From assembly GCA_035578155.1 (NCBI GenBank), contig JAPWDM010000017.1, positions 1,202,001 through 1,266,000 of the forward strand: a stretch of 64,000 bases of DNA, written 5' to 3'. Below the pieces are notes generated by a model that saw nothing but the letters and a program-made list of their open reading frames with translations, was not told the DNA's origin and searched no databases. This stretch comes from Brachynemurus nebulosus (taxonomy: Eukaryota > Arthropoda > Insecta > Neuroptera > Myrmeleontidae). The translations under genes were made by a program, and so were the position numbers. This document shows positions 36,011-48,369 of the stretch, piece by piece (position 1 is the stretch's first letter; each line of letters opens with the position of its first letter).

Positions 36011-38188
36011 TTACTCAAGATCAGAAATTAAAAGATTTGTTAAGATCAATTCTATAAAACATTAATTTTTGAGTTTTTATAAAACCTAATAATATTTAAG
36101 TACTTTTGTAGTTTACCTTACAACATAATTTTAACTGCAATAATTTATTTATATTATAAAATAATTATAAATAACTTAAAGATCATTTAAATTATGCACA
36201 GTAAAGAAATTAATAAAAATAAAACACATCCAAATAATAAAAAGCTCTGTTACACGCACTGAAGTTTTTGTCAGTAAATTTTCGATTGGAATATACAAGT
36301 ACAAATAATTTCACTACCATAAAGGTAAGTAATAAGAAGTCTCGCGTGCAAGTTTTGGCCTCATATCTTGGGTAGTTTAGAAGTTATTTGTGATAATAGG
36401 TATTAGGGCCATGATTTTTTAAACCTTTATATCTCGTAAACTATTACAGATATTAAAATAAACTAAAAACCATTGAGTAGGTATAAGTTAGTACTATAAT
36501 ATATATTTCGTTCAAATTTTTTCGTTAGTAAACAATCATAGAAAATTCGAGAAAAAAAATAGAAAGACACTATTTTAGTGGTTCCTTCAGAGTGACAATC
36601 ACTACAAAAGCCTCAAATATGGCACATTAGGTCCTGTTTAAGTACTGCAAGTTTCGTTAAAAACCAAAGGGTGGAACACTGTCAAAGAGGAGAAACCTTG
36701 ATCGAAGCCACCATCGGAAAGGTTGAATTCATCATTCCGTTATGTTTTTAATGCCATGCGCACAAGATTAATTAAGAGCCTGGTGTTGTTTTAAAAATAT
36801 GTATCGATATATCGATCATGACCCTCAAATATACAATGTGTTCAAGATTATGTGAGGCCAATGTATAAACGTGCAACAAAATTTTTTGCTATGGTAACGG
36901 TTATATTTCTTAACCGATCGAGCTAAAATTTGGTAATGCAACTGTTTAAGTCAAGTTCTAGACTAACTTTATAGATGAAATGGATTGTCAATGTGGGATA
37001 GTTTCAAAATGTTGAGAATTTTAAGTTTACAATTAATGTTATTTGAGAAACTATTTAATCAGTTGTTCCTATCCACGAGCTAAATTTTAGTCTTAGTTAA
37101 TATTTACTGATCATTAACTCTAGATAGATATACAATCATAGTATAGTAGGCAAATACCGAAATGCATACTGAAGTATGAGAGTTGTGGCAGCGGTTACGT
37201 TTTTTGGATGAAAGCTTCATTTTATTATAATTATCATTGAGGTCACGGTTTAAGCTGTTTGTAGATGAGCTATAGATGAGCGTTGAATAGTTTTAAAATG
37301 GCAATAACTTAATAATATAATAATAAATTCATCGATAATGAAAAGTCGCCATTTTGAAACCGTCCCATATTGACGATCAACTCCATCTACGAACTTAGCC
37401 TAGAATTTGACTTAAACAGTTACAATACCAAATAGCAGAAATATAACCGTTATCGTACCAACAAATCTTGTTACACATTTATATATTGGCCTCACATACC
37501 CTTGAACACATTGCATATTTGGGGGTCATGATTGGTATATCGGTACATATCGTTAAAACACCACCATACTCTTAATTAATCTTGTGCGCATGGCATAAAA
37601 ACATAACGGAATCAACCTTTCTGATGGTGGCTTGAATCAAGGTTTCTCCTCTGACAGTGTTCCACCCTTTGGTTTTTAACGAAACTTGCAGTACTTAAAC
37701 AGGACCATATGTGCCATATTTAAGGCTTCTTTAATGATTGTTACTCTGAAGGAACCACTAAAAAAAATCTATTTTTGCTCGAATTTTCTATGATCGTTTA
37801 CAAACGGAAAAATTTGAAAGAATAGTATATTGTACAATAAATGAGAAATAAGCTTTTCCTGCGTATTTTACGTTATACTTTTTCTACGAACACATTTTTT
37901 TTCGTACAATTTACATTAATATTTATTTAAATAATAAATAGTAAAAATTTTTTAAATTTATAATGTCAGTGGTAAAATGTTCAAATTTTTGCCAAAGCAT
38001 ACTTTGAAACTATGGAAACAATAATAATAAATAATCAACATACATATGTATATTTTTAGAATTATTAGTCGAATTTTCTCCGAAAAATTAGACTTATACA
38101 GTCTATATGATAAGAGCTGCGAGAGGCGAGAGTAGGGGCGCTATCCGTTTTCGGACCCGTAGAACACGAATATGTAGAAAAAAAAATG

Positions 38189-38192
<4 letters not shown>

Positions 38193-38260
<68 letters not shown>
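38193..38260. repeat. (AT)n microsatellite
   Basis: 34 AT units. The YIYIYI open frame across it is an artefact. Confidence 0.95.
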
Positions 38261-38262
<2 letters not shown>

Positions 38263-38574
38263 CCGCCACCTTTTAATTTGTGTAGGGCCTCCCTATGGAA
38301 GTTAAGAGATGAAATTTGGTAAATGGGGCTCATTTTCGAGGCACCTCATACTATCAAAGTGGGGTCAAATTTTGGGCAAATTTTTTTTCTGACCCGACCT
38401 TTAAGGGGGTGGTGGGGGGCGGAAAAGCAATAAAACTTTTCCAAACCGGTTTTAAATAATGTTTCGGTCAATTATCTACAACATATCCAAAATTCTGCTT
38501 CCTAGGATGATTTGGTGGGAGTAGAGGGGGGAAAAACGATTTTCGCTGGATCTAACACGCCCCCAGCCCCCCAG

Positions 38575-39190
38575 AATTAACGTAGAGGGTTGAAATTTGG
38601 TGTGTTGATAAAGTTCGTACCTAGGTTGTGCTTTTTGGAGGTTTTAATATTTTACCCCCACCCCCCTCATTTTTAAGCTACAATTTCATGCATTTTCGAA
38701 GTTTTCGAAGTTTGTACCACTCGCACAGGTCACCCAAATGAACCTAGAGGGCTGAAATTTTGTATTCGGATTGAGCTGGTATCAAGGGGGTGCCTTTTGG
38801 GGGTCTCGACTTCTAACCCCTACCGCCACCATTTTTATACCCAAAAGAACATGATTTTTCTTGTTTTTTAACAGTTTCGTTCAGGTCAAAATCTTCCCAA
38901 ATAAACCTAGAGGGCTGAAATTTTGTGTACAGGTTAAGCTAATAGTCAGACACTGTTTTTTGGGGGTTCCAACTTTTAACCCTTACCCCCACCATTTTTA
39001 CGCCAATATTTCGTTAATTTTTTTGCTTGTTTTCTAACACGTCTAGAGACTCTCTAAGGAAACCTAGAGGGCTGAAATTTTGTACGCGTATTCAGTTAGT
39101 ATCCAGCTAGTACCTTTTAGGGAGTCTACATTACTTTTCCCCCCACTTCTTCCATTTTTACATCGGAATTGAATGCTATTGTTAAATGTG
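38575..39190. repeat. Degenerate tandem array, period about 160 bp
   Basis: AACCTAGAGGGCTGAAATTT recurs, with variation, near 38580, 38740, 38902 and 39060. Each copy is followed by a TTTTGGGGGTCTCGA-like block and CCCCCACCATTTTTA. It is relatively GC-rich compared with its surroundings. Confidence 0.7.
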
Positions 39191-39349
39191 TTTTAAATGC
39201 ATTACTTTTATTCTAAATACAAGTAGGCGAATAGTAATGTTAAAAAATTTAAAAAAAAGTGAATACAATTTTTTTAACAAATGAAATACATACATATTAA
39301 GTAATTTGAAAATGTTATTAAAGTCACTGTTTATTTATAAATTAGGAAT

Positions 39350-39765
39350 TTTTGATTTTTATTATTTATAAAATAGAAATTTTGGATTTTTTTTTAAGAA
39401 GAAAAAATATCTTCATAAAAGCCTTCCAGTTTACTATTTAAGTTCCTTTTTTAATATTTAAAAATAAAACACAAAGGCAATTGGCGGATAAGCATGGATA
39501 GAAATGCCCTCGTACGAATTGTGTTGGCTTTTTCCCTGTTAACTGCTATCGGCACAAAATTGAAATTTACTGGGATACAGCCCTTAAATACTTAAAACCT
39601 TTTTTTAAAGCCCCGATCAACCGGACACTCATCATCAGTTTTGAAACCACCAAAATTACAAATCGCTTGTAGTCTTTCAATTATATTTCGCTTGTAGACA
39701 CTCAATACCGAAGATAGAGGGGAAAATTCGACTACCGTGATGGGGCCCCGCTGCTCACGGCGTTT
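39350..39765. repeat. Dispersed repeat family Y, copy 1
   Basis: Its reverse complement matches 58135-58530. Common blocks are AAAACACAAAGGC, GGATAAGCATGG, CCCCGATCAACCGGACAC and CGTGATGGGGCCCCG-like text. Confidence 0.65.
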
Positions 39766-39775
39766 TTTATATATA

Positions 39776-40364
39776 CAGTCAAACCTGGATAAGGGGGAAC
39801 TGGATCAGCGAGAAAACTCTGTAAGTGAGAGTAGTTGCCAGGTCCCGTAACTTTACCATACTCTAAAACCTCTATGAGTGAGAAACAAAAACCTGTATAA
39901 GTGAGAATTGCTTTTCGCTCGTGGACCTCTATAACTGAGACTGCTAATTGTCTGTACCTCTATAAGCGACAGTTAAACGTATTTAAAATTTGCTATTTAT
40001 GACTCATTCTTAAATTTCAAAGAACTTATACATATTTTATTAGAATGCCTGAATGTGCTTATGTTCTTGTTTTCTTATAATTCGAGGAACTCATTTTCTA
40101 TTCAAATTGTCAAAATGCATTATTTTTTTTGTAAGCTTATCTATGTCCAAATATGTATATGTATATTATTCTAATACATAAGTAGTATCTATTCAATTAT
40201 TGCATGTTTCTCAATACATATTGGTTGTATTTTTTCTAGACCTCGATAAATGAGATAAAGCTCTCCCGCACCTCTCTAAACTAGAAACTCGGGTTAATGA
40301 GAAACTTGTATAAGAGAAAAATAGATGGCGGTCCCTTCAACTCTCGCTTATCCAGGTTCGACTG
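39776..40364. mobile_element. pogo-like MITE, copy 2 (589 bp)
   Basis: CAGTCAAACCTGGATAAGGG ... CTTATCCAGGTTCGACTG, flanked by TA on both sides (39774-39775, 40365-40366). It is nearly the same length as 18306-18893 and inverted relative to it. It has the same internal TATAGAGGT / ACCTCTATA repeats. Confidence 0.78.
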
Positions 40365-40807
40365 TATTATCATAATATTATATATTACATTAACGGAACA
40401 GCCTACTTTTTTATTATATTAAGCCGTGGGAAATTATTTCGCACGCTCTTTTCCACATTGTGTGGGCAATTGTTAATTTTTATATATAGTTAGCCGTGCA
40501 CAAAATGTGACTTTTAACAGTAGGAGTAGAAAAATATATATTATAATACTAACTTAGACCTATTCAATGGTTTTTAGTTCATTTCAGTATCTGTAATAGT
40601 TTACGAGATACAAAGGTTTAAAAAATCATGGCCTTAATACCTATTATCACAAATAACTTCTAAACTACTCAAGATATGAGGCTAAAAGTTGCACGCAAGA
40701 CTTCTTATCAGCTGCCCTTATAGTAGCCAAAGTGCCGTTGAAAATCTCGTCTGGGGGCCAACCGGCCATTCTTATCCCGGGATACCCTTTAAAATCCGCA
40801 GGTATAT

Positions 40808-40915
40808 CCAATAGACAAGCAGATTTTGTGTCACAAGACTACGAAATTTCAGAAACTACCGATTTTCATGGTTCGAAGTGTCTATGAAGTAAAAAAATTA
40901 ATTTATATTTCGATT
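40808..40915. repeat. Dispersed repeat flanking the large foldback (right copy)
   Basis: Direct counterpart of 35898-36010, on the far side of the foldback. Confidence 0.5.
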
Positions 40916-41885
40916 GATAATCACCAATAGGCAGGAACCATGCTTAAAAGGTCTTTACTTTAAATGGCTATTACAGGCCAGATGATGGGGAATCTGCGAG
41001 TTTTGTATATACTGTGGTAAAACTATATTTCAGTGTATATTTTAGAAAATTTGTCAAAAATATCAAAATTTGAAATATAAGCATAGGTAGATGGTATTTT
41101 TAACGAGTAACCCTTAATTTTAAACAAACTGTAATACTTCTTCATAAGAACTTCCATAAGAATTTATTTCGGAAAATTTTGATCCATAAGTTTAGAAATT
41201 GTAGGTAGTCAAATTTTACATTTCTGTTTATTTTATTTTTTTTTTTTTTTATCGATATTTTTGCAATTACTTACGGAAATGAAATTTAATTGTTAAAATT
41301 TTAATTACAAATACAGAGTAATTAATGTATAACAAATTATTTTCCAAATGCGTGTTGGACATGCATTAAGTCATGTTTATTCCGTAACTAAAGTAACTTT
41401 TTAGTAGCTTCCAGGATAAGATATAGGACATTGAAGTACATTTTTACAATTTATCATAAAAATAGATATTTAGGTGAAAAAAAATTTTCGAAAGTGTGTT
41501 AAAGCCAATTAAATTAGAGTCCTTCAGTGGCTAAAGTTTTTCACAGTTTTTGGGGCAAAATGTAGAATATTTAGATACATTTTCCCTGTTTATTATACTA
41601 TAATAAACCGTGAAAACGTATTAAAATATCCTATATTTTATTTTGAAAGATATACATCTATTGAAGAATCCTGATTCGATGCGCACTTGGCGATTTTTTA
41701 TTTTATTTTATTTTTATTTATTTATTTATTCATTTTATTTTTATTATTTTTTTTTTTTTTGATTTTATATACAATTTATGTAGACATGGTGAGTATTTAC
41801 TTATTTGTATTACTTATAAGTAATTATCTCAACGTTTAGGTTAAAGTTGACAGATTTTATATTCGTTATAATAAGCAACTCTCTC

Positions 41886-41907
41886 GGGGGGGGGGGGGGG
41901 GGGGGGG
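41886..41907. repeat. Run of 22 G
   Basis: An uninterrupted homopolymer in strongly AT-rich DNA. It could form a G-quadruplex or be an assembly-sensitive tract. The surrounding 40930-42469 shows nothing else I can support apart from T-rich low-complexity runs. Confidence 0.9.
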
Positions 41908-42469
41908 AAGGAATACATAACTACGTAATTTTTCTCTCTAATTTTACCAGACATTAGCTATCATTCTTTCAAAAATACTAGACGGAGAGCTGTTGATAGT
42001 AGGTCAGTGTTTTGAATTGGTTGAAATTTTGTATATGTTTTAAACATATGTATATCGATAATCTGACCTCACAAATCTTATCTCGTAGGAATATGCCATT
42101 TATTTCAAATAGCCAAAAATTAATTTTTGGAAATATCTTGAGAAATGTAGATTTTTAAATAAAAATGATTATTTTGAAATTTGTTGTTTGTGAGAAATTT
42201 TTTCTCGTAGATATAATCTTAAATATTTAAAACCCATAAACTTATTTAATTTTTTATAAAAAAATTTTTTTTTTTAAATTTAAAAAAGTGATCAGATTTT
42301 ATTGTAGAATTTAAAAATAACAAATTTTATAATAACTCTTCTTATTAGAAAGAGGTATTTTTTTTCGTTTTTGTCGTATTTTAAAGAAAATTCCCTTTCC
42401 ATCCAAAGCTTATTACCTAAACGTTAAAAACGTAAAACGTTAAACCTAGTTAAAAGTATCTAATTGTAA

Positions 42470-42691
42470 TTAAGGTATGTTGCCTGAATTTACATCACTT
42501 TGAAGGACTTCGCCGATGCGTGCAAACTGATCATTTAATTTATGAATTACGTTGTTGTCATTTCCAATACCTTTTCGATCGATAGGCATGTTAAAATCTA
42601 ATGACGTTCTTGACATTTTTGTATCGATATCTTGCAGCTGATCAAATGCATATTGATTTGTTAATTCTTCTTCATCAGCCGCATTGATGTA
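42470..42691 (-). pseudogene. Unidentified coding-like fragment (minus strand)
   Basis: The frame from 42691 to TAA at 42470-42472 is open for 73 codons with balanced, non-repetitive composition (YINAADEEELTNQYAFDQLQ ... NVIHKLNDQFARIGEVLQSD). Its first codon follows TTTTTTTTAAG, which looks like a splice acceptor, so it may be a last exon or an element fragment. I do not recognise the family. Confidence 0.4.
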
Positions 42692-42826
42692 CTTAAAAAA
42701 AATTATGAAGACTTTTTTGCGACAGAAAAAGGTACAGGTATTTCAAAAGAGGGAATTCAAGCTTGGCATTCTAACAAATTAGAAAATCGAAGTACCACAA
42801 AACGACCACATAACGGCCTTTACTAA
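42680..42826 (+). pseudogene. Unidentified coding-like fragment (plus strand)
   Basis: The + frame to TAA (42824-42826) reads IDVLKKNYEDFFATEKGTGI followed by SKEGIQAWHSNKLENRSTTK and RPHNGLY. The composition looks like real protein and not translated intron. It is head-to-head with the minus-strand fragment at 42470-42691 and overlaps it by about 12 bases. The family is unknown to me. Both lie just left of a piggyBac-like element. Confidence 0.4.
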
Positions 42827-42908
42827 AAATAATGAACACTGTGCCAAAAATCCTTAAATAATGTGTACGTGTAATGGTAGAACATAGAGCTATTATTTTT
42901 ATTATTAA

Positions 42909-43814
42909 CCCTATAAACATACGTACTCATAAAATTGACGATAAGAATTCTTTACCTGGTGCAGCAATATACATAACTTGTTGCTTGTCTGTTCTAAAAC
43001 TTCTGTTATCTTATTTATTTGTTATGGTTAAGAACTATGCCAATTGATAAGGATAACACAGAAGACGTATCAATTTTGTTTACAATTATCCTCATTTTGT
43101 TTACATTAAATTTTATGATGATGTATGATTAACGTAAGTTTAGAGATTTTGTACTTTACATATAAATTCGAATTTCTTTAAAATTTATTATCGATGATAT
43201 CGATGTTATAATTAATTTATTCAGTGATAATGATAATGTAAAAGATGATGGCATCTGTTTGACTCATAGAGACGACATAATACTGAAGTTTTAATACACT
43301 GAATCGAAAACCAAAAAATACGTTTCAAGTGACTTAATAAAAGATTAACAATTTATTTTGTAGAAAATATTTTAATTTTTATTAATTTTTGAGATCTTAT
43401 TCGAAAAATTACTAATAAATTTTAAAAAGTTTATGAATATGTTTAATGAGAAAATAACTACATATCTGCGGGAATATTTGTGATCGAGAAATTTTGTAAC
43501 GTCACACATGTCCACCGATTCATAATAGTTCATAAATTAATTATTTGAAAGATAAGTCTTACGATACAATTGATGTATTTATATATTTTTTAATTTTTAT
43601 ATTGACAATATGCTTTAATAAAAAGATTTAAGAAATTAATAAATATTTATATTAAAAACTTTTTCCAAATGCAATTTTTTTTTTTTTAAATATTTTGTTT
43701 GCTTTTGTAGTACTGTTATGTATAAAAAATTGTCCGTAAAAAGTCCATTCGTAAAATTTACGACGATGCGATGTATGATTAACGTTTCTCGTAGACCAAC
43801 GTATGAATCTAGGG
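42909..43814. mobile_element. piggyBac-like non-autonomous element, copy 2 (906 bp)
   Basis: The ends CCCTATAAACATACGT and (inverted) CCCTAGATTCATACGT lie between TTAA at 42905-42908 and 43815-43818. The body aligns with 22092-22992 over nearly its full length in the same orientation, at roughly 80-85% identity by eye. Confidence 0.8.
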
Positions 43815-44228
43815 TTAATATTAATACCATCATGTAAATATTACCTAATGTCGAACAAATAAAAATTCTGATTCTGAATCATTAAACTGGAGCCAAAAAA
43901 TTTTAACACGTATTTCCGATTAAATTATTTTAATTTTAAAATTAATCGTTCAAAATCTCATTCAATCTCGTTCAATCGCTCATTTGAGATGATGGATTAA
44001 TTGAATGGTGACGAACCGGATGAGGGTTTCCAGTGTATTTAAATGCATAAAAACTTAGAAACCCTACTCCAGTATGTCACCGTCCGAGACGTACTGGAGT
44101 AGGATTTACGCGTGTTTTATAGTGTTTATTGTCTGGAAATGTTATTTCAGTTCGTCACAACGCCTATAGGGACGTATTCGATTAGCTTTCCTATATACGT
44201 GACCGGGACTGTTGACATGTACATAATA

Positions 44229-44606
44229 CAGTAGACTCTCGTTAATTCAAACCTGCGATAATTCGAAACTCTCTGTAATTCAAAGGTATCACGAGCTCCC
44301 TACAAAATCTCTTTATCTTTCGAACTAAAATAATACATTTTTATACACTTGGTAATTCGAACGACAAAATCATTGCTACGTAACAAAACGACGTGTTAAT
44401 TCGAACTCATCGGCGTCAAACACTCGACAATTCAAAGTTGGAGAGAGAAAGAGACAGAAAATTGTAAGTACATTTTGAGACAAATTCAAGTTCATTCATC
44501 GCAAATGCTTAAAAAATTAAAATTGTTACCTGCGATAATTCAAACCTCTCTATAATTCGTAATATTTTAAGAGTCCCTCGAGTTTCGAATTAACCAGAGT
44601 CGACTG
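44229..44606. mobile_element. pogo-like MITE, CAGTAGACTCTCG family (378 bp)
   Basis: CAGTAGACTCTCGTTAATTC at the left and TCGAATTAACCAGAGTCGACTG-type text at the right are inverted. Both ends carry AATTCRAACCTCTCT/GATAATTCGAA motifs. TA precedes the left end, but the right flank is CA, so the duplication has decayed or the end is shifted. Confidence 0.6.
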
Positions 44607-45599
44607 CACCTTTATCCAAAATTTCAACCAGTATAAAGTAGTATAACGAAATTTTTGAATGGCTCCTGAACTACACATCGTGCAGTGTCTCTTGTATTGG
44701 GGTTTTGATCTAGACAATTGTGTACATAAACAGCACGTGGTTGCGTTAATTGGAGTCACTTTTAAAACAACCGACTATATACTTACCTACTTGACTACCT
44801 ACACACCTGTGTCCTATGTTATTTCCCTCTTTTCTCTTTTATCCGATGTTTTCGCTTGCTTACTTTCACACACTTTTTTATTTATTCATTTGTTAACTTT
44901 CACACCTTCCATTTTTAACTATACATATGACAGTGGGTATGATCATAAAATTAAACGTTTCCCGGTTTTGTGCGGTGCACCTGATAGCGACCTTTTTTAA
45001 CCAACTAGGGATTACAGTCAATACGGGCATGAAGACTGTATTATGTATTATAACGAATAAATGCTCGACTGTAATTTGTATTCAACTGTGTATATAAATA
45101 CTTTTTCTATTGTAATTTTAATGTCTTTTCATAAAAAAAAGATACTATGCGTTACAGTTTCTAGTTAAGGAGCTGAAGGTGATTTTTTTTAATGATCTAC
45201 TCGTTGAACAGACTTTAGTTAATACCAACTGTAGAACGAATTCTTGACATTTTTGAAATTCGAATCATTTTTAAGTAAAAGATGCTAGTACACATTGTAC
45301 TGCCTACGTTTATCGTTTATGCATTAAACAGTATTGGTAATCATCGACACATACTATGTAATATTATAGGTAATTTAACTTCTGTGATATTTTGTTTACA
45401 TGCGTTTAAATAAAAAAACATTTCAATTTAGTTATTTTTACATATTTTTAAATAATAAATAGACCATTATTATCTTCAAAATTGTATATTATTTAAATTT
45501 TAATTATAATTAGGTATCGGACATTTTTCAGATCAAACAGCATTCGTGTTTTGTGTATGCAGGTATATCGCACTTGATGGGATTATTGTGAATAAAAAC

Positions 45600-45601
<2 letters not shown>
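44607..45601. other. Intron sequence, nothing firmly recognised
   Basis: A 113-codon open frame (44659-45000, +) directly follows the MITE but has no recognisable domain. Confidence 0.35.

Positions 45602-45670
<69 letters not shown>
45602..45670. repeat. (AT)n microsatellite
   Basis: About 34 AT units. The nearby 45690-46060 contains GTACGGTGACACCGT and CTTGACC motifs related to those inside the arms of the element that follows. Confidence 0.95.
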
Positions 45671-45672
<2 letters not shown>

Positions 45673-47348
45673 TAGAATGGCTAGGCCGGTACGGTGACAC
45701 CGTAAAACTAACCAACTTGAACCCTTTTGCCAATGATTGAAATCGTGTGACTTTACGGTACTGTATCGATCGCAAACCTTGACTGTATCGATGTACAAAC
45801 CTTGACCTTTGACCCGGCACGTACCAAGTACATGTATCAAAATTTGTTGTTGACATTTGACCCCCACACGCGCTCATACTGTTGGCCTTGAAACTCCAAA
45901 GACATGAGTAATCACTTCGACATAATAAATTCAGTTAACACATTATGCGTCATCACAATTTACTTATCACAATTTGGTCTTGTGTTAACCCATTATGCGC
46001 CGGCACTAATGTAATTTTTGAATGTGAACCTAACGCATGCGCAGATTGAATTTAAGTACACGACGCATGCGCAGACTAAATTTCAGGTTATAACTTGATA
46101 GCTGGGGTACACTACCGCGTCAAAATGTGAGAAATACCCTAACTCGGGGTGGCCCCAAACTTTTGACACCGTACTGTACTTAAATTTTTGGTACACTACC
46201 GTGTCAAAAGTGTGGCCCCTGACCAAAAAGGTGTCCGATCACTTTTTGAAACGTACTGTACGTGCAAACCTTGACCCTGACACGCGCTTGCCTTAATTGC
46301 GTCATTTTAAACGAACTACCGCGTCAAAAATGTGGGATTACTCTAACTCAAGGGGTGGCCCCAAACTTTTGACACCGTACTGTACTTAAATTTTTGGTAC
46401 ACTGCGGTGTCAAAAGTGCGGCCCCCCTTGACCAAAAAGGTGTTCGATCACTTTTTGAAGCGTACTGTGCTTATTACGTGCAAATCTTGGCCTTAATTGC
46501 GTCATCTTAAACGAAAATTGGGAGGCCGCTTCCAAGAATTGTTATCAGTATAAGTTTGTTTATCTTAGCTGAATTATAATTATTCTATGACTCATACAAG
46601 CGGGGATTTTTGTTATATTTGTTTATTTATATAATAATTTTGAATCATGTAATAATTTTAAAATTGTTTATTTAAGATTTTGCTGAGTCATCAGTTTCTT
46701 TGTTAGATTTTGAATACGAAATGAATTTCTCGGAATTTTAAATTTATGGCTTAACATTTGCGTTGTAAAAATTCTGGTCATCGTAAACGAAAATTTGGAG
46801 GCCGCTAAATTTTGTGGGGGCACTGTACCAAGTGCTAGCCGCAATCATGACTTCAATCTCCAGGCTCCAGACTCCAGATTTCTGACCGCTACTGTACTGC
46901 CGGAAATTTGGGTGTCAGCTGTACCTCAGGGGTACAATTTTTGTATATGAGTCAGCACTTTATACGATTAACTTGTTTATTTTAAGTTCAGTTTGTTTAT
47001 TTAAGTTTTTTCAGCTAACTATTTCTGATGATGTAATAGATACATATATTAGGTTAATATATAATATCACATATAATATATAACGGGTGCATATTTAGTA
47101 TTTTTAATAAATATTTTAATATACAGGGTGTATCATGAAATATGTTTTTCAATTAGAATAATTAATTTCATAAGATTTTTGTTAATACTCTTATAAGTTA
47201 ACGAAAGTAACTTCTTGCTGTAAAAAGTAGGGGAATCAGGGTAATAATTAAATAAAACGCACATAATTTTTTTTTAATTTTATTTATAGAATATGTATAC
47301 CAAAAAAAAAAAAAATTAAATTGCTTAAATCTATATATTACTTAAAAT

Positions 47349-47834
47349 CTATTTATTTTCCATATAAAAATTTTTTAAAAGAATACAATTTTCTAATGAA
47401 CAAATTTTATCTGAATGAAGCATACAGCGTCTTGAATAATATTCATCTCGCGGAATGGAAATCTTCGGTACATCAAATATTTCTTCTAAATTCAGAATCC
47501 ACGGCTGGTTTTCGGTACCATCAAACAAACTTGATATCCATTTCTTCTTTTCACCGCCTTTGCCGTATATAACATCATACTACTTTAATATAGGTTTCAA
47601 TATGGTATGAAGTTTTTTGTACGGAATAAATCCATACGACCAAGGTATCCCATGCCAATTTCGGCAAAGCCAACGGGCTACTCGTTGATATTTCTTCGGT
47701 AACTCGTTGAAATCAAATGGTGCGTCGAATATAAGATGTAATATATCATCTGAATTTTCTGCAGCAATACCAACTTCTTTAAAATAAAATTCGTTGTTAG
47801 CTCCTTGATAGCCTTGTATGTCAAGAAACGTCAT
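47349..47834 (-). pseudogene. DIQG-type protein gene with one in-frame stop
   Basis: ATG at 47834 starts MTFLDIQGYQGANNEFYFKE. It continues through WLCRNWHGIPWSYGF to ...ILKPILK and a TAG at 47580-47582. The same frame then stays open (YDVIYGKGGEKKKWISSLFD ...) with Cys/His residues (CMLHSDKICSLENC) to a TAG at 47349-47351. The whole would be 161 residues with a single stop. I recall such 'DIQGF...WHG' proteins as uncharacterised, multicopy, element-borne proteins in insects; a nuclease-like fold is possible but unproven. TATATAAAG lies about 45 bases upstream (47882-47890). Confidence 0.65.
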
Positions 47835-47997
47835 TTTTTACCGCCACCGTAGAACTGAAATTATTCACACAATCCACAACTTTATATAGAATAATTAAAA
47901 GTGGTGGGGACAGTTAGTTAATTTGTGGAATGTATTCGAAAATGGCTACTAATAGCTATTGCTAGTTGACCATCAAATTACAAACTGTTAATAATAT

Positions 47998-48174
47998 TTA
48001 GCACATTGGTGAGTACCATGTTCTTTTCACTTTAAGACCTAGTGATTTAAGGAATGCTAAATTTTCGGGTGAAATGTGTTGTCGCTTAAAAGTTTTACGT
48101 TTAATGATCTTAGGTATCGAAAGTCCTTTGCTAGGTTCTCTAGCGGTGGACTGCTCTGAATTGTAAATTATCAT
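47998..48174 (-). CDS. Small basic protein, left-arm copy
   Basis: The start chosen is ATG 48174, the first ATG after the TATA box at 48279-48288, in a good ACCATGA context. It gives 58 residues. The frame is open 24 codons further upstream but offers only GTG. The product is rich in Lys and Arg (IIKRKTFKRQHIS...LKVKRTWYSPMC) and has no recognised domain. The right-arm copy at 51801-51977 is also intact. Over the longer shared frame they differ at about five of 82 residues, which suggests constraint or recent arm homogenisation. A DNA-binding or core-protein role is a guess. Confidence 0.55.
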   Translation of the reverse strand: MIIYNSEQSTAREPSKGLSIPKIIKRKTFKRQHISPENLAFLKSLGLKVKRTWYSPMC

Positions 48175-48278
48175 GGTTCGAAATGCAATTGTTTTATCAC
48201 GAAATTGTTTTTTCAGCGAAAGAGATGTTAACTCTTTGATAACCACCAGTAAATAGATAATATTTTATGTAAGTTCAA

Positions 48279-48288
48279 CTATTTTATA
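48279..48288 (-). promoter_or_regulatory. TATA box of the left-arm basic protein gene
   Basis: TATAAAATAG on the minus strand, about 105 bases before the ATG. The identical sequence serves the right-arm copy at 51687-51696. Confidence 0.5.
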
Positions 48289-48369
48289 CCCTTCAACCAT
48301 GATAAGGTGTATGAGCTGGAGTATAACTCAGCAAATTATATAGCGGTGGTGACTTAACACACAAATGCG

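Larger units (their letters stand above)
37817..40527. mobile_element. Composite insertion in the foldback right arm
   Basis: Comparison with the uninterrupted left arm places the insertion between TTTGAAA and AATATATATTATA. Its outer parts (37817-38058 and about 40370-40527) match the block at 6222-6718. It is itself split by about 2.3 kb containing an (AT)n tract, a tandem array, a dispersed repeat and a pogo-like MITE. At least three insertion layers are therefore stacked here. Confidence 0.6.
36312..40727. mobile_element. Large foldback element, right arm split by insertion
   Basis: The left arm 36312-37010 pairs with 37349-37815 and then 40528-40727. Before the insertion the element was about 1.7 kb with arms of roughly 680 bp and a 340-bp centre. 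Inverted landmarks include TTTGGTTTTTAACGAAACTT, GTGGTTCCTTCAGAGTGACA and GACTTAAACAGTT. The arms are about 85-90% alike by eye. No transposase frame and no clear target duplication. Confidence 0.75.

Noticed and set aside
44659..45000. 113-codon ORF after the pogo-like MITE
   Set aside because: No recognisable domain, hydrophobic low-information sequence and no supporting context.
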